Notes: generated by a model not told the origin, from the sequence alone. Positions 18,957-30,059 are shown, numbered from the stretch's first letter. The stretch is 64,000 bases of DNA from Flavobacterium sp. NG2 (GCF_034119845.1 NZ_CP139420.1:3908001-3972000); one strand, 5' to 3'. Numbers and translations: made by a program.

Positions 18957-19847
18957 TTATTTCTGATTTTTCATTTGTAACAATGCTTCTGCAAAAGCGA
19001 CTCCTAAACGGTATTGCCCAATTTCGTTATAATGCACCTTATCCGAATGTTTAGGGAAATCGTCATAAGGCTCGTTAGCAGTAGTTTTTATAACGGCTAC
19101 ATTTTTCAATACTTGGGTAATATGTTCCTGAGCAGTACGAACCGTTTCAGGTCCAGCTGGAAAATTTCCGTAGTGTGAATTTATTTGCCCTAGTACAAAA
19201 GGCATATCGTTCACATGAAATTCGGTTCGAATACCGTTTATCAATTTCGCTAAATTAGCTTCATAACTCAAAGTCGAAACTTCTTTGGCTGCGTCATTCT
19301 CACCTTGTTCCCATACCATTCCAATAATCTTATATTTTATTCCTTTATCATCTAGCCTTTTTAAATTCACTTTAATGTCATTAATAAAATTGGAATACAA
19401 TTTCAATTCTCTTTTAAAACCTTCCGCTTCTACTTCAATGGCTTTTTCCGCTGTCCATTCTGGATTCCAAGCACCATATAATGCCGTTCCTCCTTGAGCT
19501 CTTTTAATGCATAAATAAAGAGTATTCGGATTTTTTTCTGCCAATGTTACACCAATCATCAACTCAGGACCAAAAGCTTCTTCAAAACCATATTTCTCTT
19601 TATGCCCTTTCGATAAATAAAACGATAAAGGTTTTAGTGGATTTCCAGAATTACTTATCATCACTCGATTAGCAACTTTGATTACTCTTTCTTTCACTAA
19701 TGAATCAAGTGCTGTGTAATTCCCCGCTCCAGCCATATTGGATTGTCCTGCTAAAAGAATTACTTCTACCGCTTTATCTTTATTGATTTGAGCACTGACC
19801 GTTCCAAAACCCAACAAACAAAAGAATGTGAAAAATACTATTTTCAT
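18957..19847 (-). CDS. SASA-type SGNH carbohydrate esterase (sialate O-acetylesterase-like)
   Basis: 296 residues, signal peptide ending V-S-A-Q. Block I is [12 protein letters not shown] (nucleophile Ser36), followed by [10 protein letters not shown] and a C-terminal D-K-V-H-Y-N-E-I-G, which supply the remaining catalytic Asp/His. These are the marks of the DUF303/SASA hydrolases that remove acetyl groups from sugars. The start overlaps the upstream sulfatase stop (ATGA), so the two are coupled. In a carrageenan-type locus it points to an acyl substituent on the natural polymer, or to a broader substrate. Specificity unknown. Confidence 0.82.
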   Translation of the reverse strand: MKIVFFTFFCLLGFGTVSAQINKDKAVEVILLAGQSNMAGAGNYTALDSLVKERVIKVANRVMISNSGNPLKPLSFYLSKGHKEKYGFEEAFGPELMIGVTLAEKNPNTLYLCIKRAQGGTALYGAWNPEWTAEKAIEVEAEGFKRELKLYSNFINDIKVNLKRLDDKGIKYKIIGMVWEQGENDAAKEVSTLSYEANLAKLINGIRTEFHVNDMPFVLGQINSHYGNFPAGPETVRTAQEHITQVLKNVAVIKTTANEPYDDFPKHSDKVHYNEIGQYRLGVAFAEALLQMKNQK

Positions 19848-21472
19848 TGCTTCATTTTTTGTTTAAGATTTACATCATTAACTGGCTCTTTTTTATCCAT
19901 TACATCTAAATCAATATCTTCTTTATTAATTCTTCCTTTTTTATAGGGTTTACCATTAATATAATTGTTGTATAGATTTTGGACTCCATCTCCGGAATAT
20001 AAGTACTTATCAAAAATATCTCCATTTCCTAAAATCCTTGGATCCTTTTCTTTGATTAACTGTTTGGTCATCGCTTTATTCATGCTTGCCATTAATTTTG
20101 AATACTTTTCATCAGATGCTAAATTGTTGACACAAAAAGGATCTTTCTTAATATCGTACAATTCGTAATCTCCTCTTTTTCCAAAATTCAACTCCCAATA
20201 TTTCATGATGCCTTCTTTTCTTCGAGAGTTCAACACCTCAGTTTTTGTTGGGCTAGAATCGCAGTTTAAGTATCCTAATTCTGGATTACCTACTGGCCAA
20301 CGGTCTGGCTTAAAATTATGCAGGTATAGAAAACCGTCTTGGATGATTCCTCTCACCGGATAACCTTCATCATTAGGACGACCTACATCATGACGCTCTT
20401 TGCCCACCATTTGAAAGTTGCGCTTTTTATTGACTATTCCTGATTTTTCAGAATAAAAAATATCTGTCAAACTCTTTCCCGTTAATTTTTCCATTCCCGA
20501 TTGTTTTTCTGAAATACCCGCTACTTCTAAATAAGTAGGAACAAAATCAATAAAACTCACCATATCCTCTACTACTCTTCCTGGATTTTTGATTCCGTTT
20601 GGCCACATAATGGCTAAAGGCGAGTGATTGGAATATTCGTAAACCTGTCCTTTAACACGTGGAAAAGGCATTCCGTTATCCGAAGTGACAATCACAATTG
20701 TATTTTCTAATTCGCCACTTTCTTCTAATAATTTTAGAATTCCTTGCAAATGCTTGTCAAAATATTCGATTTCGAAAGCATAATCCAGCATATCGTTACG
20801 AACCACTTCATTATCAGGCCAAAAACTAGGCACCTCATCAATCGAATTGATATCCATTCCGCCAACCTTTGCTCCCGACATAAATTCATAAGCGCGGTGT
20901 GGTTCTTTGCTTCCATACCAAAAACAGAAAGGCTGATTTTTAGGTCTTGCTTTTAAGAATGCTTCAAAATTCTTAGTATAATCGTTATTAGAAATTTGCT
21001 TGGTCGGTGGGGGTGTTTTGAATTCATCAAATGCCAGTCCTGTCAATTCCCTTTCTTTTCCATTTACCGTACCAGGATTTCCAGGACTCCATCCTTTGCC
21101 TGTATAGCCAACAAAAAAGCCATTGTCTATTAAAGCCTCGGCATAAGTTTTGAATTTTGCTGGAAAATCAGGTGAATGATTGGCTGCTTCTTCTAGTTGC
21201 CAACTGTTGCGCCCTGTAATAATACAAGCACGAGAGGGAGCACATTTCCCATTAGGTGTATAGGCGTTATTGAATAAAATTCCGTTTTTTGCTACTTTAT
21301 CAAAAGCAGGAGTTTTTACCCATTTGCATCCATAGGCTCCAAAGTGCTTCCAACCCGCATCATCTGCGATGGCAAATAATATATTTGGTTTTTTGGCAAC
21401 TTTTTCTTGTGCTGTTGTTAGTTGGCACAACCCCATGAATGAGCCAAGGGCAATTAAAAATACTTTTTTCAT
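19844..21472 (-). CDS. S1 family sulfatase
   Basis: 542 residues, signal peptide ending L-T-T-A-Q. The formylglycine motif is C-A-P-S-R at Cys77 in [10 protein letters not shown]. Early metal site I-A-D-D-A-G; late site [10 protein letters not shown]. The usual G-K-W-H is replaced by G-K-G-W-S-P-G, keeping Lys but not His at the standard spacing. This pattern resembles heparan-N-sulfatase-like S1 groups, but I do not assign a subfamily. Coupled to the downstream esterase by a 4-base overlap. The 250 bp upstream separate it from the alpha/beta-hydrolase gene. Exported, acts on sulfated oligosaccharides. Confidence 0.9.
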   Translation of the reverse strand: MKKVFLIALGSFMGLCQLTTAQEKVAKKPNILFAIADDAGWKHFGAYGCKWVKTPAFDKVAKNGILFNNAYTPNGKCAPSRACIITGRNSWQLEEAANHSPDFPAKFKTYAEALIDNGFFVGYTGKGWSPGNPGTVNGKERELTGLAFDEFKTPPPTKQISNNDYTKNFEAFLKARPKNQPFCFWYGSKEPHRAYEFMSGAKVGGMDINSIDEVPSFWPDNEVVRNDMLDYAFEIEYFDKHLQGILKLLEESGELENTIVIVTSDNGMPFPRVKGQVYEYSNHSPLAIMWPNGIKNPGRVVEDMVSFIDFVPTYLEVAGISEKQSGMEKLTGKSLTDIFYSEKSGIVNKKRNFQMVGKERHDVGRPNDEGYPVRGIIQDGFLYLHNFKPDRWPVGNPELGYLNCDSSPTKTEVLNSRRKEGIMKYWELNFGKRGDYELYDIKKDPFCVNNLASDEKYSKLMASMNKAMTKQLIKEKDPRILGNGDIFDKYLYSGDGVQNLYNNYINGKPYKKGRINKEDIDLDVMDKKEPVNDVNLKQKMKQ

Positions 21473-21722
21473 TATTAAATGCTATAGTTAATAGTTTAGT
21501 TGTACAAATTTTAGAATTTTAACCAATAGGGTTGTCTGTTCCCGTATTTGAAAAGTATCTCTGAGTAAATATCTATGAAAATAGGCCGATTTAGGCGTAA
21601 ATTCAAAGCATATACAAGCTCATCGGTGGTCAAACCGACAAAATGATAGTAAACTAAATTTATACTGTTATGATTAAAAAATCCAATTGAAACTGGACTT
21701 TTGTTGTTCAATGAAAGTGTTG

Positions 21723-22637
21723 TTATAGAATGAGCTTATTCAAGACTAGCCAATTTAACATCGAGTCAAACCACGATTCTTTAGTAGTCTTATTATTTAA
21801 GCCAAAACCGTGACCGCCTTCTTGGTAAATATGTATTTCACTTTTAACACCTTCTTGTTTTAATTTCAGGAAGAAATTCACACTGTTTTGAAATGGTACT
21901 GCTTTATCATCAGCAGCATGAACTAAAAAAGTCAAAGGCGTTTCCTTGGTTACCTGCAATTCATTTGAATATAAATGAATCAGTTCCTCTGACGGTTTCT
22001 CACCTATCAATCGTGTTCGAGTCCCTTTATGCTGAAATTCACCAAATGAAATTACAGGATAGACTAAGACCATAAAATCAGGTCTAAGATTGGTATTCTT
22101 TGGATTATCAATTACTACATGATTAAAATGTGTTCCCGCTGTTGAGGCAAGATGACCTCCTGCTGAAAATCCCATTATTCCTAATTTAGTACCATCTATA
22201 TGATGCTCGGTAGCATTTTCTCTAATTAACTTTAGAGCTTGTTGCGCATCTTGTAACGGACCAATCGTTTTATCGACCATAATTTCATCCGATGGTAACC
22301 GGTATTTCAAAATAAAAGCGGTAATCCCATTTTCTATTAGTTTTTGAGCAACAGTATAACCTTCATTAGTCATTGATACAATACCATAACCTCCCCCAGG
22401 ACAAATAAGAACTGCTGTTCCATTACTTTTATTCTTTTGGGGATAAAAAACTAACAATTCAGGATCGGTTATTTTGCTGATTCGTAAATTATTGTCTTTG
22501 GCAATATCTCCAGTTTCTTTATAATCTAGAGCAATCTTACTATTTGGAACTTTCCCTTTATACAACTTAATCACTTTGTCTTGTGCATTTGCACATAAAG
22601 TAAGCAATACTAAAGTCAAATAAATTACTCTTTTCAT
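21723..22637 (-). CDS. Alpha/beta-hydrolase carbohydrate esterase
   Basis: 304 residues with signal peptide (ends C-A-N-A-Q). Alpha/beta-hydrolase fold of the BD-FAE/acetylxylan-esterase-like type: oxyanion segment C-P-G-G-G-Y-G, nucleophile Ser in G-F-S-A-G-G-H (about residue 159), Asp in H-A-A-D-D-K-A-V-P and His in E-G-G-H-G-F-G. In other polysaccharide loci such proteins remove acetyl or feruloyl esters. Lies 13 bp downstream of the sialate O-acetylesterase gene, probably one transcript. Together with two SGNH esterases it makes three candidate deacylases in one locus. The true ester is unknown. Confidence 0.82.
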   Translation of the reverse strand: MKRVIYLTLVLLTLCANAQDKVIKLYKGKVPNSKIALDYKETGDIAKDNNLRISKITDPELLVFYPQKNKSNGTAVLICPGGGYGIVSMTNEGYTVAQKLIENGITAFILKYRLPSDEIMVDKTIGPLQDAQQALKLIRENATEHHIDGTKLGIMGFSAGGHLASTAGTHFNHVVIDNPKNTNLRPDFMVLVYPVISFGEFQHKGTRTRLIGEKPSEELIHLYSNELQVTKETPLTFLVHAADDKAVPFQNSVNFFLKLKQEGVKSEIHIYQEGGHGFGLNNKTTKESWFDSMLNWLVLNKLIL

Positions 22638-22650
22638 AATCTAACCTATT

Positions 22651-24048
22651 TTATTTCTCCCAATTATCAGTTCTAAAAGAAGAGGCTGGAAAACCAGCAG
22701 TATTAAACAAACTTCCTTCTACAAAATTCTTCCAAGCGTAACGCACTGCAACTGGTTTTGCTACTGTATCATTCCATACTTCTAACTTTCCCTTGGTGAT
22801 TTTCACCGTTGCAGGATAAAAGATTTTGTCTTCAGCTGCTATTTCAAAATCTTGAGGATTTTTACTAAAAACACCTAATGGTGTATAATCAAAACTCAAT
22901 GTCGCTTTATTACCATTCACTTCCATACTTTTATAAACAGGACCACTAAATTCAATACCAGACATGCCATAGGTTTTGGCTAAAGCCCAATAGGCTAATC
23001 GCTCTCCTACTTTTTCTTTTTCAGCTGGATGGATTGAAAATTCTTCTCCAATATCTAATGTTACGGCCATACCGGTATTCTTGGTGGTCTGCATCGTCTT
23101 TAGTTGAGCCTCTCTTAAAAAAGCTGCATTTTCTTTTTTAGAATATACAAAAGGAGCTATTTGAACAAAATAAAAAGGAAAATCACCTTGTTTAAAATCT
23201 TCACGCCAATTAGCAATTAAAGCTGGAAATAATTTAGCATATTGCTCAGGGTTACTTTTATTGCTTTCTCCCTGATACCAAATCACTCCTTTAATCCCAA
23301 AAGGAACTAGCGGATGAATCATCCCATTATACAAAGCTGAAGGACTATTTTGATTTAATTTTTCTTGAGTGAGGGCACCCAAATCAAACTCTGGAAAGTC
23401 TTTTCGTAAGCTTGGAGGTGACATCCATGCTTGAGCTACTGTTCCTCCCCAACTACTTGTAATCAACCCTACTGGAATCTTAAGTGTTTCTTGAAGCATT
23501 TTTCCATAAAAATAAGCCACAGCACTACAATCAGCTGCAGTTGTTCGAGAAGAAATCTCCCAATTCCCAGCTGCTAAATTTTCTTGTGGACTAAGCGCTG
23601 TTTGTCTTTTTACCTTAAAAAAACGCAATTGAGCATTTTCACTTTTCATTATAGATTCATTACTCTTATTGATAGGCTGTCCTATAAAACCTTTTAGAGG
23701 CATTTCCATGTTAGATTGCCCTGAGCACAACCAAACCTCTCCTAAAAGTATATCTTCTAAAACTACTTTTTGTGAACCCACAACTTTTAAGGAATAAGGT
23801 CCTCCTGCCGAAGTCGTTTTTATTTTTGTTTGCCAATTTCCTTTGTTGTCAGTTACTGTTTTTGCTTTATGCCCCCAACTTCCTTCAATGGTGATTACGG
23901 TATTTGGTTTATCATTTCCCCAAATGGCAACCTCAGTTTCTCTTTGCAACACCATATGATTATTAAAAATCGAAGCTAACTTTGTTTGTGCTGTCATTGT
24001 ATAACAAACAATTATAAACAATAAGGTACAAAAACTATTTTTTCTCAT
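22651..24048 (-). CDS. Sialate O-acetylesterase-family SGNH esterase
   Basis: 465 residues, signal peptide ending T-M-T-A-Q. Beta-sandwich N-terminus (M-V-L-Q-R-E-T-E-V-A-I-W-G), then SGNH block I L-C-S-G-Q-S-N-M-E-M-P-L (nucleophile Ser about residue 111) and G-V-I-W-Y-Q-G-E-S-N, both typical of the SIAE/DUF303 family. It should remove O-acetyl groups from sugars in the periplasm. The family is frequent in Bacteroidota plant and algal polysaccharide loci where no sialic acid is involved, so 'sialate' is only a family name here. First gene after the hybrid two-component gene, 77 bp apart, so possibly co-transcribed with it. Confidence 0.85.
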   Translation of the reverse strand: MRKNSFCTLLFIIVCYTMTAQTKLASIFNNHMVLQRETEVAIWGNDKPNTVITIEGSWGHKAKTVTDNKGNWQTKIKTTSAGGPYSLKVVGSQKVVLEDILLGEVWLCSGQSNMEMPLKGFIGQPINKSNESIMKSENAQLRFFKVKRQTALSPQENLAAGNWEISSRTTAADCSAVAYFYGKMLQETLKIPVGLITSSWGGTVAQAWMSPPSLRKDFPEFDLGALTQEKLNQNSPSALYNGMIHPLVPFGIKGVIWYQGESNKSNPEQYAKLFPALIANWREDFKQGDFPFYFVQIAPFVYSKKENAAFLREAQLKTMQTTKNTGMAVTLDIGEEFSIHPAEKEKVGERLAYWALAKTYGMSGIEFSGPVYKSMEVNGNKATLSFDYTPLGVFSKNPQDFEIAAEDKIFYPATVKITKGKLEVWNDTVAKPVAVRYAWKNFVEGSLFNTAGFPASSFRTDNWEK

Positions 24049-24125
24049 AACTAATCAAGCTTTTCAAAGGAGTATATTCCTTTATTTATAAAATTAACAT
24101 TCATTTTCGATTACGAATTAAATCA

Positions 24126-27100
24126 TCAAGATTCAGACTTACCAGAATATTTGTTCACCATCTCAGCAGCATATTTCCCAGGTGTCACTTCGTACTTCTC
24201 CTTAAATAATTTACTGAAATGGGTGCGACTCTTAAAGCCAGTCATCATATAGACCTCATTTACTGACAATTTACCCTCGGCCAAAAATTCGGCTGCTTTT
24301 TTCAATCGATAGACTTTCAAAAGTTCAAAAGGCGTAAAATTGGTTAAGGTTTTTACTTTTTGATAAAAATGGGTTCTATTTAGATACAAATCTTTGGCAA
24401 AATGATCCAAATCCAAGTCTTGGTTGTCCAAGTTTTCGGCCATCAAACTATATAATTTTTCTAAGAAAGCATTATCATTACTATTGTCCTTAGTTGTTAA
24501 TGTCAATGGTAATTCTATTTGAAAACGCTCTCTTAATTGTTTACGGTTACGCAAAATCGATTCGATAGACGAAATCAAATGCTGCATATTAAAAGGCTTT
24601 TGAATGTAAGCATCGGCACCATCAATCAAACCTTTTACTTGGTCATCAATCGTCGTACAAGCCGTTAATAAAATAACCGGAATATGACTGGTTTTAATGT
24701 CTGACTTTATTTTTTTACACAAATCAAAACCATTAAGCTCAGGCATCAAAACATCACTTAGAACCAAATCAGGCCAATCGTTTTCAAGTGCGTTCAAACA
24801 TTCTTGACCGTTAACAAAAACTTCCACATTTACAAATTGAGAAAGCGTGGTTGAAATATAATTTCTTAAATCAGGATTGTCCTCGGCAATAAATATTTTA
24901 CAATCAGAAAAACTACTGTCAAAATGCAAATTGGTATAATCAATGTTCTCCAATGAAAAACTACTTTTTACTAATTTTTCAGCTGACAAAACTTCACTTT
25001 CAATTAATTCTTGATCTTCTGTATACTCGTCATGAATAATTGGTAAACGAATATGTATAGTTGTTCCTTCTCCTAATGTACTCTCAGCACTAATAAAACC
25101 ATAATGCATTTCTACTAATTGTTTTGAAAAAGCCAAACCAATACCTGAACCGCCATAATAGATATATTCTTTTTTCTTAGATTGATAAAAACGCTCAAAT
25201 ACATGCGGTAAATCCTCACTATCTATCCCTCTTCCCTCATCTTTTACTGCAATTAACAAATCGTTATTTTCAACTTCATACTCGATAGTTATCGTATCCT
25301 TTTCCTTAGTGTATTTGAAGGCGTTAGTAATCAAATTATTCAAAATCTTTTCAATTTTATCTTTATCTGCATACACATAAACAGACTCATTTGCTTTATT
25401 GGCCTTTATTGTTTTGCCCTCCATTGAAGCTAGAAACTCATACTCTGAAATAAGTTCATCTATAAAAGCATCAAAATTAAAATAGGTGAAATTCATTTTC
25501 AACTGATTCGCATCTGCTTTTTGAAAATCATGTACTTGATCTATTAATTTAGATATTTTCTGTGATTGTTTTTGAACAATTTTCAATGTTCCAAGTACCT
25601 CTTCGTCGTTTCTAAAACGTTCAAAAAGTGACTCCACAGGACCTGAAATTAAGGTCAAAGGTGTTTTTATCTCATGTGAAATATTACTAAAAAATCGAAG
25701 TTTAGCGGCATTAATTTCCTTAACATTGTCCTTTTCTAACTGCTCAATTTCGATGTTGTGTTTTAAACTTTGTAATCTTAGAATAAAATAAACAACATAA
25801 TACCCGCCAAAAATGACAATTAAATAATATAAAATATAAGCAACGGCTGACCTCCAAAAGGGAGGTTTAATCGTTATTTCTAGCTCCTTGGTTTTGGTCC
25901 AGCTATTCATTGCATTCGAAGCCTTCACATTCAATACGTAATCTCCAGGAGGTAAACCATTGAAATAAATATTACGCTGGTCCGAAGGTATTTCTATCCA
26001 CTCTTTATTGATTGGTAAAAGTTGGTATTTAATAAAATGATTACTTTGAGTCGAAAAATGAAGTGAGGTAACCCCTATTGAAAAAACATTCTCATTATAT
26101 TTCAACGAAAGTTTATCCAAATCACTCAAGCGCTTATCCATTAACACCCTATTATTAAGAGTATCACCCGCCTTAATATTTTCATTAAATACATTAAGGT
26201 CGCCTAGTTCTAATCGTGGTAATTTTTCGTTTTTAGGCAAGTTTTTGGGATTAAAATAACAGAACCCATCAAAACCTGCCAATACTATATAACCATTATT
26301 TAATACTGCATAACCATAGTTAAAATCTTCAAACGGCAAACCATCAGTTTTGGTAAATTTTTGAAACCTATAATCCTCAATATTGAATTTATTTAATCCT
26401 ATATTCGTAGTAACCCATAATGATTTATTACCATCATAGATAACACTTTTTACAACATTATTAGATAAACCTTGCTTTTCTGAAAAAGAAATAAATTCAG
26501 GTTCTTTATCACTGTTCAATACTTTACAAATCCCACCTCTTTCTGTTCCTATCCATAAATCTTTATTAGGTAAACGGATGATGGAAGTTACAAAACTACT
26601 AGAAATCGATTTTTTGTTTCTTTTATCATTGGTAAATCGCTCTACTTTAGCCTGTTCTAATGTTTTGTTGTTGGCCAAATCGATTCGAAATAAACCATCA
26701 GCATTGGTGCCTACCCATAAAAAATTTTTAAACAGTGGATCTGGATAAATATAACGTATTAATGAAATTTTGGTATCCCTAAAAAAGGAATTATCATTAA
26801 GTTTTTCTGTACGAACAAGATCGTGATTAGCATCTAATACAAGTTTAAATAAATCATCCGATCCTCCAATTAATATATTTCCTGAAGCATCATCAGTAAT
26901 AAACTTCACCGCATCATTACCTTTTTTATCTATGCCAATAGTAGATACAAACTCAGGCTGTTGCCCATTTTTCCGAACTCTAAAAAGGCCTTTATCGGCC
27001 ACTTTGAACCAAATATTTTTATGCCTATCAACAAAAACAGCTCCTACTCTTTGTATCGTTTCTTGAGAAATTGAAAAAGGAATGGGTTCAAAAGTATTTG

Positions 27101-28262
27101 TCTTAGTATTATACAAACTTAAACCTCCTTGAATCGTTGAAAGATAAACTCTACTATCGTCCATTGGAACGACACTCAAAACCTCATTGGTAGTTAGACC
27201 ATACGCTAATTTTTTGTTTTTATTATAATGCTTAAATGGATTCTCATTTAAATCAAATTTAAAAAGTCCTTTATTAAAACTCCCTACCCAACAACTATTC
27301 TTTAAAGGAGCAAAACAACTCACCCTTAACAAGCTAGGTGCTATATTGTATTCCTTAATAGAATATTTTCTTTTACTTGAGCATTGAGAAGCACTTTCGA
27401 CACGAATAAAACCATCTTTATTTGTTCCTAGCCACAAATTATCATGATTATCAATAGCTACGGTAACAAAATCATATTGTTTTAAATCAGTATGACTTAA
27501 TTGATATTGAATATTTTTTTGACTTCTTTTTAAATTGACAACGGCTATCCCTTTATCAATTGTTACTATTATTTGTGTCTTGGATATTTTGACAAGTGAT
27601 TTACTAAAATTAATAACATGACTTAACTCTCTTTTATATTTTTTAGAGCTAAGGTTAAATGATATTAATCCAATCGAGGTGGAGAACAAATAGTTATCAT
27701 CATCAATTGCTATTCCGTCAAAAAAAGAAATACTTTGCGAAAATCCTTTGAGAACAGGCACATATTGATGATTGAAGGTATAATCTTCGTTAAAAATTAG
27801 TATCCCTTTGCGTTCAGTTGCACAAAGGACCACTTTCTTTGAAGTATTAAAAAGAATTTTACGAACAATGGGACCCGTTGTACCTCGCTTGACTAAATCA
27901 TTGGAAAATAATGTTGTGAACTTTTCTTTTGTGTAAGTATAAATCGAAATTCCCTCATCGGTTCCTATCCATAAATTCCCTTTTTTATCTTCTGCTAGGG
28001 TTCGAATTCGGTTATTAACTAAAATATCATTATCAACTGAATTTTTAAAAACCGAAAAACCATAGCCGTCATAACGATTTAAACCATCATATGTACCAAT
28101 CCAAATATAGCCTTTAGAATCCTCCAAAATAGTGGTTACACCATTATGTGCTAAACCATTGGAAATAGAAATATTTTTAGAATATTCTAACTTTTCCGTT
28201 TGGGCGGTCAATTGGATTACAAAAAGAAACAGGAAAACAAACTTTATAATTTTATTGAACAT
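24126..28262 (-). CDS. Hybrid two-component system sensor/regulator (HTCS)
   Basis: 1378 residues in one chain: signal peptide; a double seven-bladed periplasmic propeller made of two-component-regulator repeats (W-I-G-T-x-D-G-L-N-R-Y, L-W-I-G-T-E-R-G-G-I); a Y_Y_Y domain (about 735-795); one membrane span (about 800-825); HisKA with F-S-N-I-S-H-E-I-K-T-P-L (His863); HATPase with N-N-L-I-T-N-A-F and G-S-G-I-G-L; a receiver with phospho-acceptor Asp1170 in L-V-L-S-D-V-L-M-P-E; and a C-terminal AraC-type HTH (about 1275-1370). It senses an oligosaccharide in the periplasm and switches on locus genes. Its AraC-type output domain makes it a candidate reader of the 21-bp direct repeats found at 973, 3595, 10695, 10928, 13488 and 41870. 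Confidence 0.95.
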   Translation of the reverse strand: MFNKIIKFVFLFLFVIQLTAQTEKLEYSKNISISNGLAHNGVTTILEDSKGYIWIGTYDGLNRYDGYGFSVFKNSVDNDILVNNRIRTLAEDKKGNLWIGTDEGISIYTYTKEKFTTLFSNDLVKRGTTGPIVRKILFNTSKKVVLCATERKGILIFNEDYTFNHQYVPVLKGFSQSISFFDGIAIDDDNYLFSTSIGLISFNLSSKKYKRELSHVINFSKSLVKISKTQIIVTIDKGIAVVNLKRSQKNIQYQLSHTDLKQYDFVTVAIDNHDNLWLGTNKDGFIRVESASQCSSKRKYSIKEYNIAPSLLRVSCFAPLKNSCWVGSFNKGLFKFDLNENPFKHYNKNKKLAYGLTTNEVLSVVPMDDSRVYLSTIQGGLSLYNTKTNTFEPIPFSISQETIQRVGAVFVDRHKNIWFKVADKGLFRVRKNGQQPEFVSTIGIDKKGNDAVKFITDDASGNILIGGSDDLFKLVLDANHDLVRTEKLNDNSFFRDTKISLIRYIYPDPLFKNFLWVGTNADGLFRIDLANNKTLEQAKVERFTNDKRNKKSISSSFVTSIIRLPNKDLWIGTERGGICKVLNSDKEPEFISFSEKQGLSNNVVKSVIYDGNKSLWVTTNIGLNKFNIEDYRFQKFTKTDGLPFEDFNYGYAVLNNGYIVLAGFDGFCYFNPKNLPKNEKLPRLELGDLNVFNENIKAGDTLNNRVLMDKRLSDLDKLSLKYNENVFSIGVTSLHFSTQSNHFIKYQLLPINKEWIEIPSDQRNIYFNGLPPGDYVLNVKASNAMNSWTKTKELEITIKPPFWRSAVAYILYYLIVIFGGYYVVYFILRLQSLKHNIEIEQLEKDNVKEINAAKLRFFSNISHEIKTPLTLISGPVESLFERFRNDEEVLGTLKIVQKQSQKISKLIDQVHDFQKADANQLKMNFTYFNFDAFIDELISEYEFLASMEGKTIKANKANESVYVYADKDKIEKILNNLITNAFKYTKEKDTITIEYEVENNDLLIAVKDEGRGIDSEDLPHVFERFYQSKKKEYIYYGGSGIGLAFSKQLVEMHYGFISAESTLGEGTTIHIRLPIIHDEYTEDQELIESEVLSAEKLVKSSFSLENIDYTNLHFDSSFSDCKIFIAEDNPDLRNYISTTLSQFVNVEVFVNGQECLNALENDWPDLVLSDVLMPELNGFDLCKKIKSDIKTSHIPVILLTACTTIDDQVKGLIDGADAYIQKPFNMQHLISSIESILRNRKQLRERFQIELPLTLTTKDNSNDNAFLEKLYSLMAENLDNQDLDLDHFAKDLYLNRTHFYQKVKTLTNFTPFELLKVYRLKKAAEFLAEGKLSVNEVYMMTGFKSRTHFSKLFKEKYEVTPGKYAAEMVNKYSGKSES

Positions 28263-28440
28263 ATTTTGATAGCAAGGATTTAGATTCTAAATGAATTCAT
28301 TTTATTTTTTAGATAAAGACAAATTCTACTTAAACAGAAACAATAAACAACTGTAAATATAGCTAAAAAGATTTTGTGTTATTAGATGATTATAGAATCA
28401 AACGAAAGACAGAAAACCTAACATTTGAACATAAAAAAAA

Positions 28441-28475
28441 CAATTCTCTCCAAGTGAAATACTCTTTGAGAATTG
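28441..28475 (-). terminator. Terminator after the sulfatase at 28500-30059
   Basis: CAATTCTC (28441-28448) pairs with GAGAATTG (28468-28475). On the minus strand a run of eight T follows. It closes the sulfatase/GH167-like/sulfatase unit and separates it from the HTCS gene. Confidence 0.85.
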
Positions 28476-28499
28476 CTTTTTTAAAACCTATTGAATTAG

Positions 28500-30059
28500 T
28501 TACTGTAATTTTAGTTCCGAAGTAGTTTTATAGTTAGCCCCTCTCAGTTTTTCGAAAGTAACTATCATTTCTTTTAGCTTTTCAGGATTTGCTTTGGCAA
28601 GATTATTCTTTTGTCCAATATCGTTCTTAGTGTTGTACAACTGATAATCATCAGATGGTCCCATCTCTATATTTACCTCAGTATTCATTTTTGGTGAACC
28701 TTTGTACGGTGGAATCATAATCCAATCTCCTTTTCTCACTAGTGTTTTTGAATTGGCTTCTAAAACTAATGCTTCTCTTCCTTTTTGAGTTTTCCCTAAA
28801 AAGTCATTCAATAAATTTTGGCTATCGCTAAGTTTTGTTTCTTTACTTCCTACTAAAGAGGCCAAAGAAGCTAATAAATCCATTTGACATACAACAGCAT
28901 CTGATTTTCCAGGCTTGATATGTCCTTTCCAGTAAGTAAAAAACGGAACTCTTGTACCACCATCAAATAAACTGTATTTCCCCCCTCGCAATGCTCCATT
29001 AGGTTTGTGGTTACCTAATTTTTCAACAGCATCATCATAATAACCATCATTCAATACAGGGCCATTGTCACTAGAAAATATAATCAAGGTATTTTCTAAC
29101 AATCCTTCGCTCTCTAATTTTTTCATCAACTCTCCTACACACCAATCTGCTTCAACGATTACATCTCCTCTTGGTCCTAAACCAGAAGCTCCTACAAAAC
29201 GTGGACTTGGTGTACGAGGTACGTGAGGTTGTTGCAAAGCATAGTACAAGAAAAATGGACTTTTAGTATGGTTGCCAATATAATTTTTAGCTTCCGCTAA
29301 AAAAGTATCCGCCATCTCTTCATCATTCCATTTTGCCGCTTGACCACCTTTCATAAAACCAATTCTTGGAATACCATTGACAATACTATTGTTATGACCA
29401 TGATGCCATTTCATTTTCAACATTTCAGGATTGCTAATTGCTGTAGGTTCTCCGTCGAAATTCTTTTTATAATCAACCATAATAGGATCTTTAGGATCTA
29501 ATCCTACTACATCACCGTTTTTGATATATACCGTAGGAACTCTATCTTGAGTTGCAGCCATGATAAAACTATAGTCAAATCCTACTTCATTTGGACTTGG
29601 ACTAATGTGCTTGTTCCAATCTACATAACCGTTTCCTAATCCTAAATGCCATTTCCCTACAATTCCAGTATTATAGCCTTCCGCTTTTAACATTTTAGGA
29701 ATGGTCATTTGGTTCACATCAATTAATAATGGTGCTGTACCAGGAAGGATTTTTGCATCCGAATTTCTCCAAGGATAGGTTCCTGTCAACAGTCCATATC
29801 TACTAGGTGTACAAGTTGCCGAAGTTGCATAACCGCTGGTAAACATCATTCCGCCATTAATTAGTTTGTCAATGTTTGGTGTTTTTATTCCTGTTCCCCC
29901 ATAAGCACCTAAATCTCCATATCCCAAATCATCAGCATAGATAATAATGATATTAGGTTTCGTTTTTGCTTCATTTTCAGCATGACCATCATGCTTTTTC
30001 TTGTTTCCATTACATCCTAACATTGATAATGATAGGAGAAAAATTAAAGAGTACTTCAT
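28500..30059 (-). CDS. S1 family sulfatase, lipoprotein
   Basis: 519 residues from the ATG at 30059; an ATG at 30080 would add seven residues. The N-terminus ends in a lipobox (S-M-L-G-C), so it is membrane-anchored, unlike most sulfatases here. Formylglycine motif C-T-P-S-R at about residue 83 (Y-G-L-L-T-G follows), metal sites Y-A-D-D-L-G-Y-G-D and F-S-S-D-N-G-P, canonical I-V-G-K-W-H-L-G. All hallmark residues are intact, so it is probably active. Last gene of a unit with a GH167-like enzyme and another sulfatase, which suggests it desulfates the substrate or product of that enzyme. Position specificity unknown. Confidence 0.92.
   Translation of the reverse strand: MKYSLIFLLSLSMLGCNGNKKKHDGHAENEAKTKPNIIIIYADDLGYGDLGAYGGTGIKTPNIDKLINGGMMFTSGYATSATCTPSRYGLLTGTYPWRNSDAKILPGTAPLLIDVNQMTIPKMLKAEGYNTGIVGKWHLGLGNGYVDWNKHISPSPNEVGFDYSFIMAATQDRVPTVYIKNGDVVGLDPKDPIMVDYKKNFDGEPTAISNPEMLKMKWHHGHNNSIVNGIPRIGFMKGGQAAKWNDEEMADTFLAEAKNYIGNHTKSPFFLYYALQQPHVPRTPSPRFVGASGLGPRGDVIVEADWCVGELMKKLESEGLLENTLIIFSSDNGPVLNDGYYDDAVEKLGNHKPNGALRGGKYSLFDGGTRVPFFTYWKGHIKPGKSDAVVCQMDLLASLASLVGSKETKLSDSQNLLNDFLGKTQKGREALVLEANSKTLVRKGDWIMIPPYKGSPKMNTEVNIEMGPSDDYQLYNTKNDIGQKNNLAKANPEKLKEMIVTFEKLRGANYKTTSELKLQ

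Noticed and set aside
21511..21711. 66-codon minus-strand open frame in the 250-bp gap before the alpha/beta-hydrolase gene
   Set aside because: No signal peptide, no recognisable motif, no clear ribosome-binding context. The gap most likely holds only a promoter or an eroded remnant.
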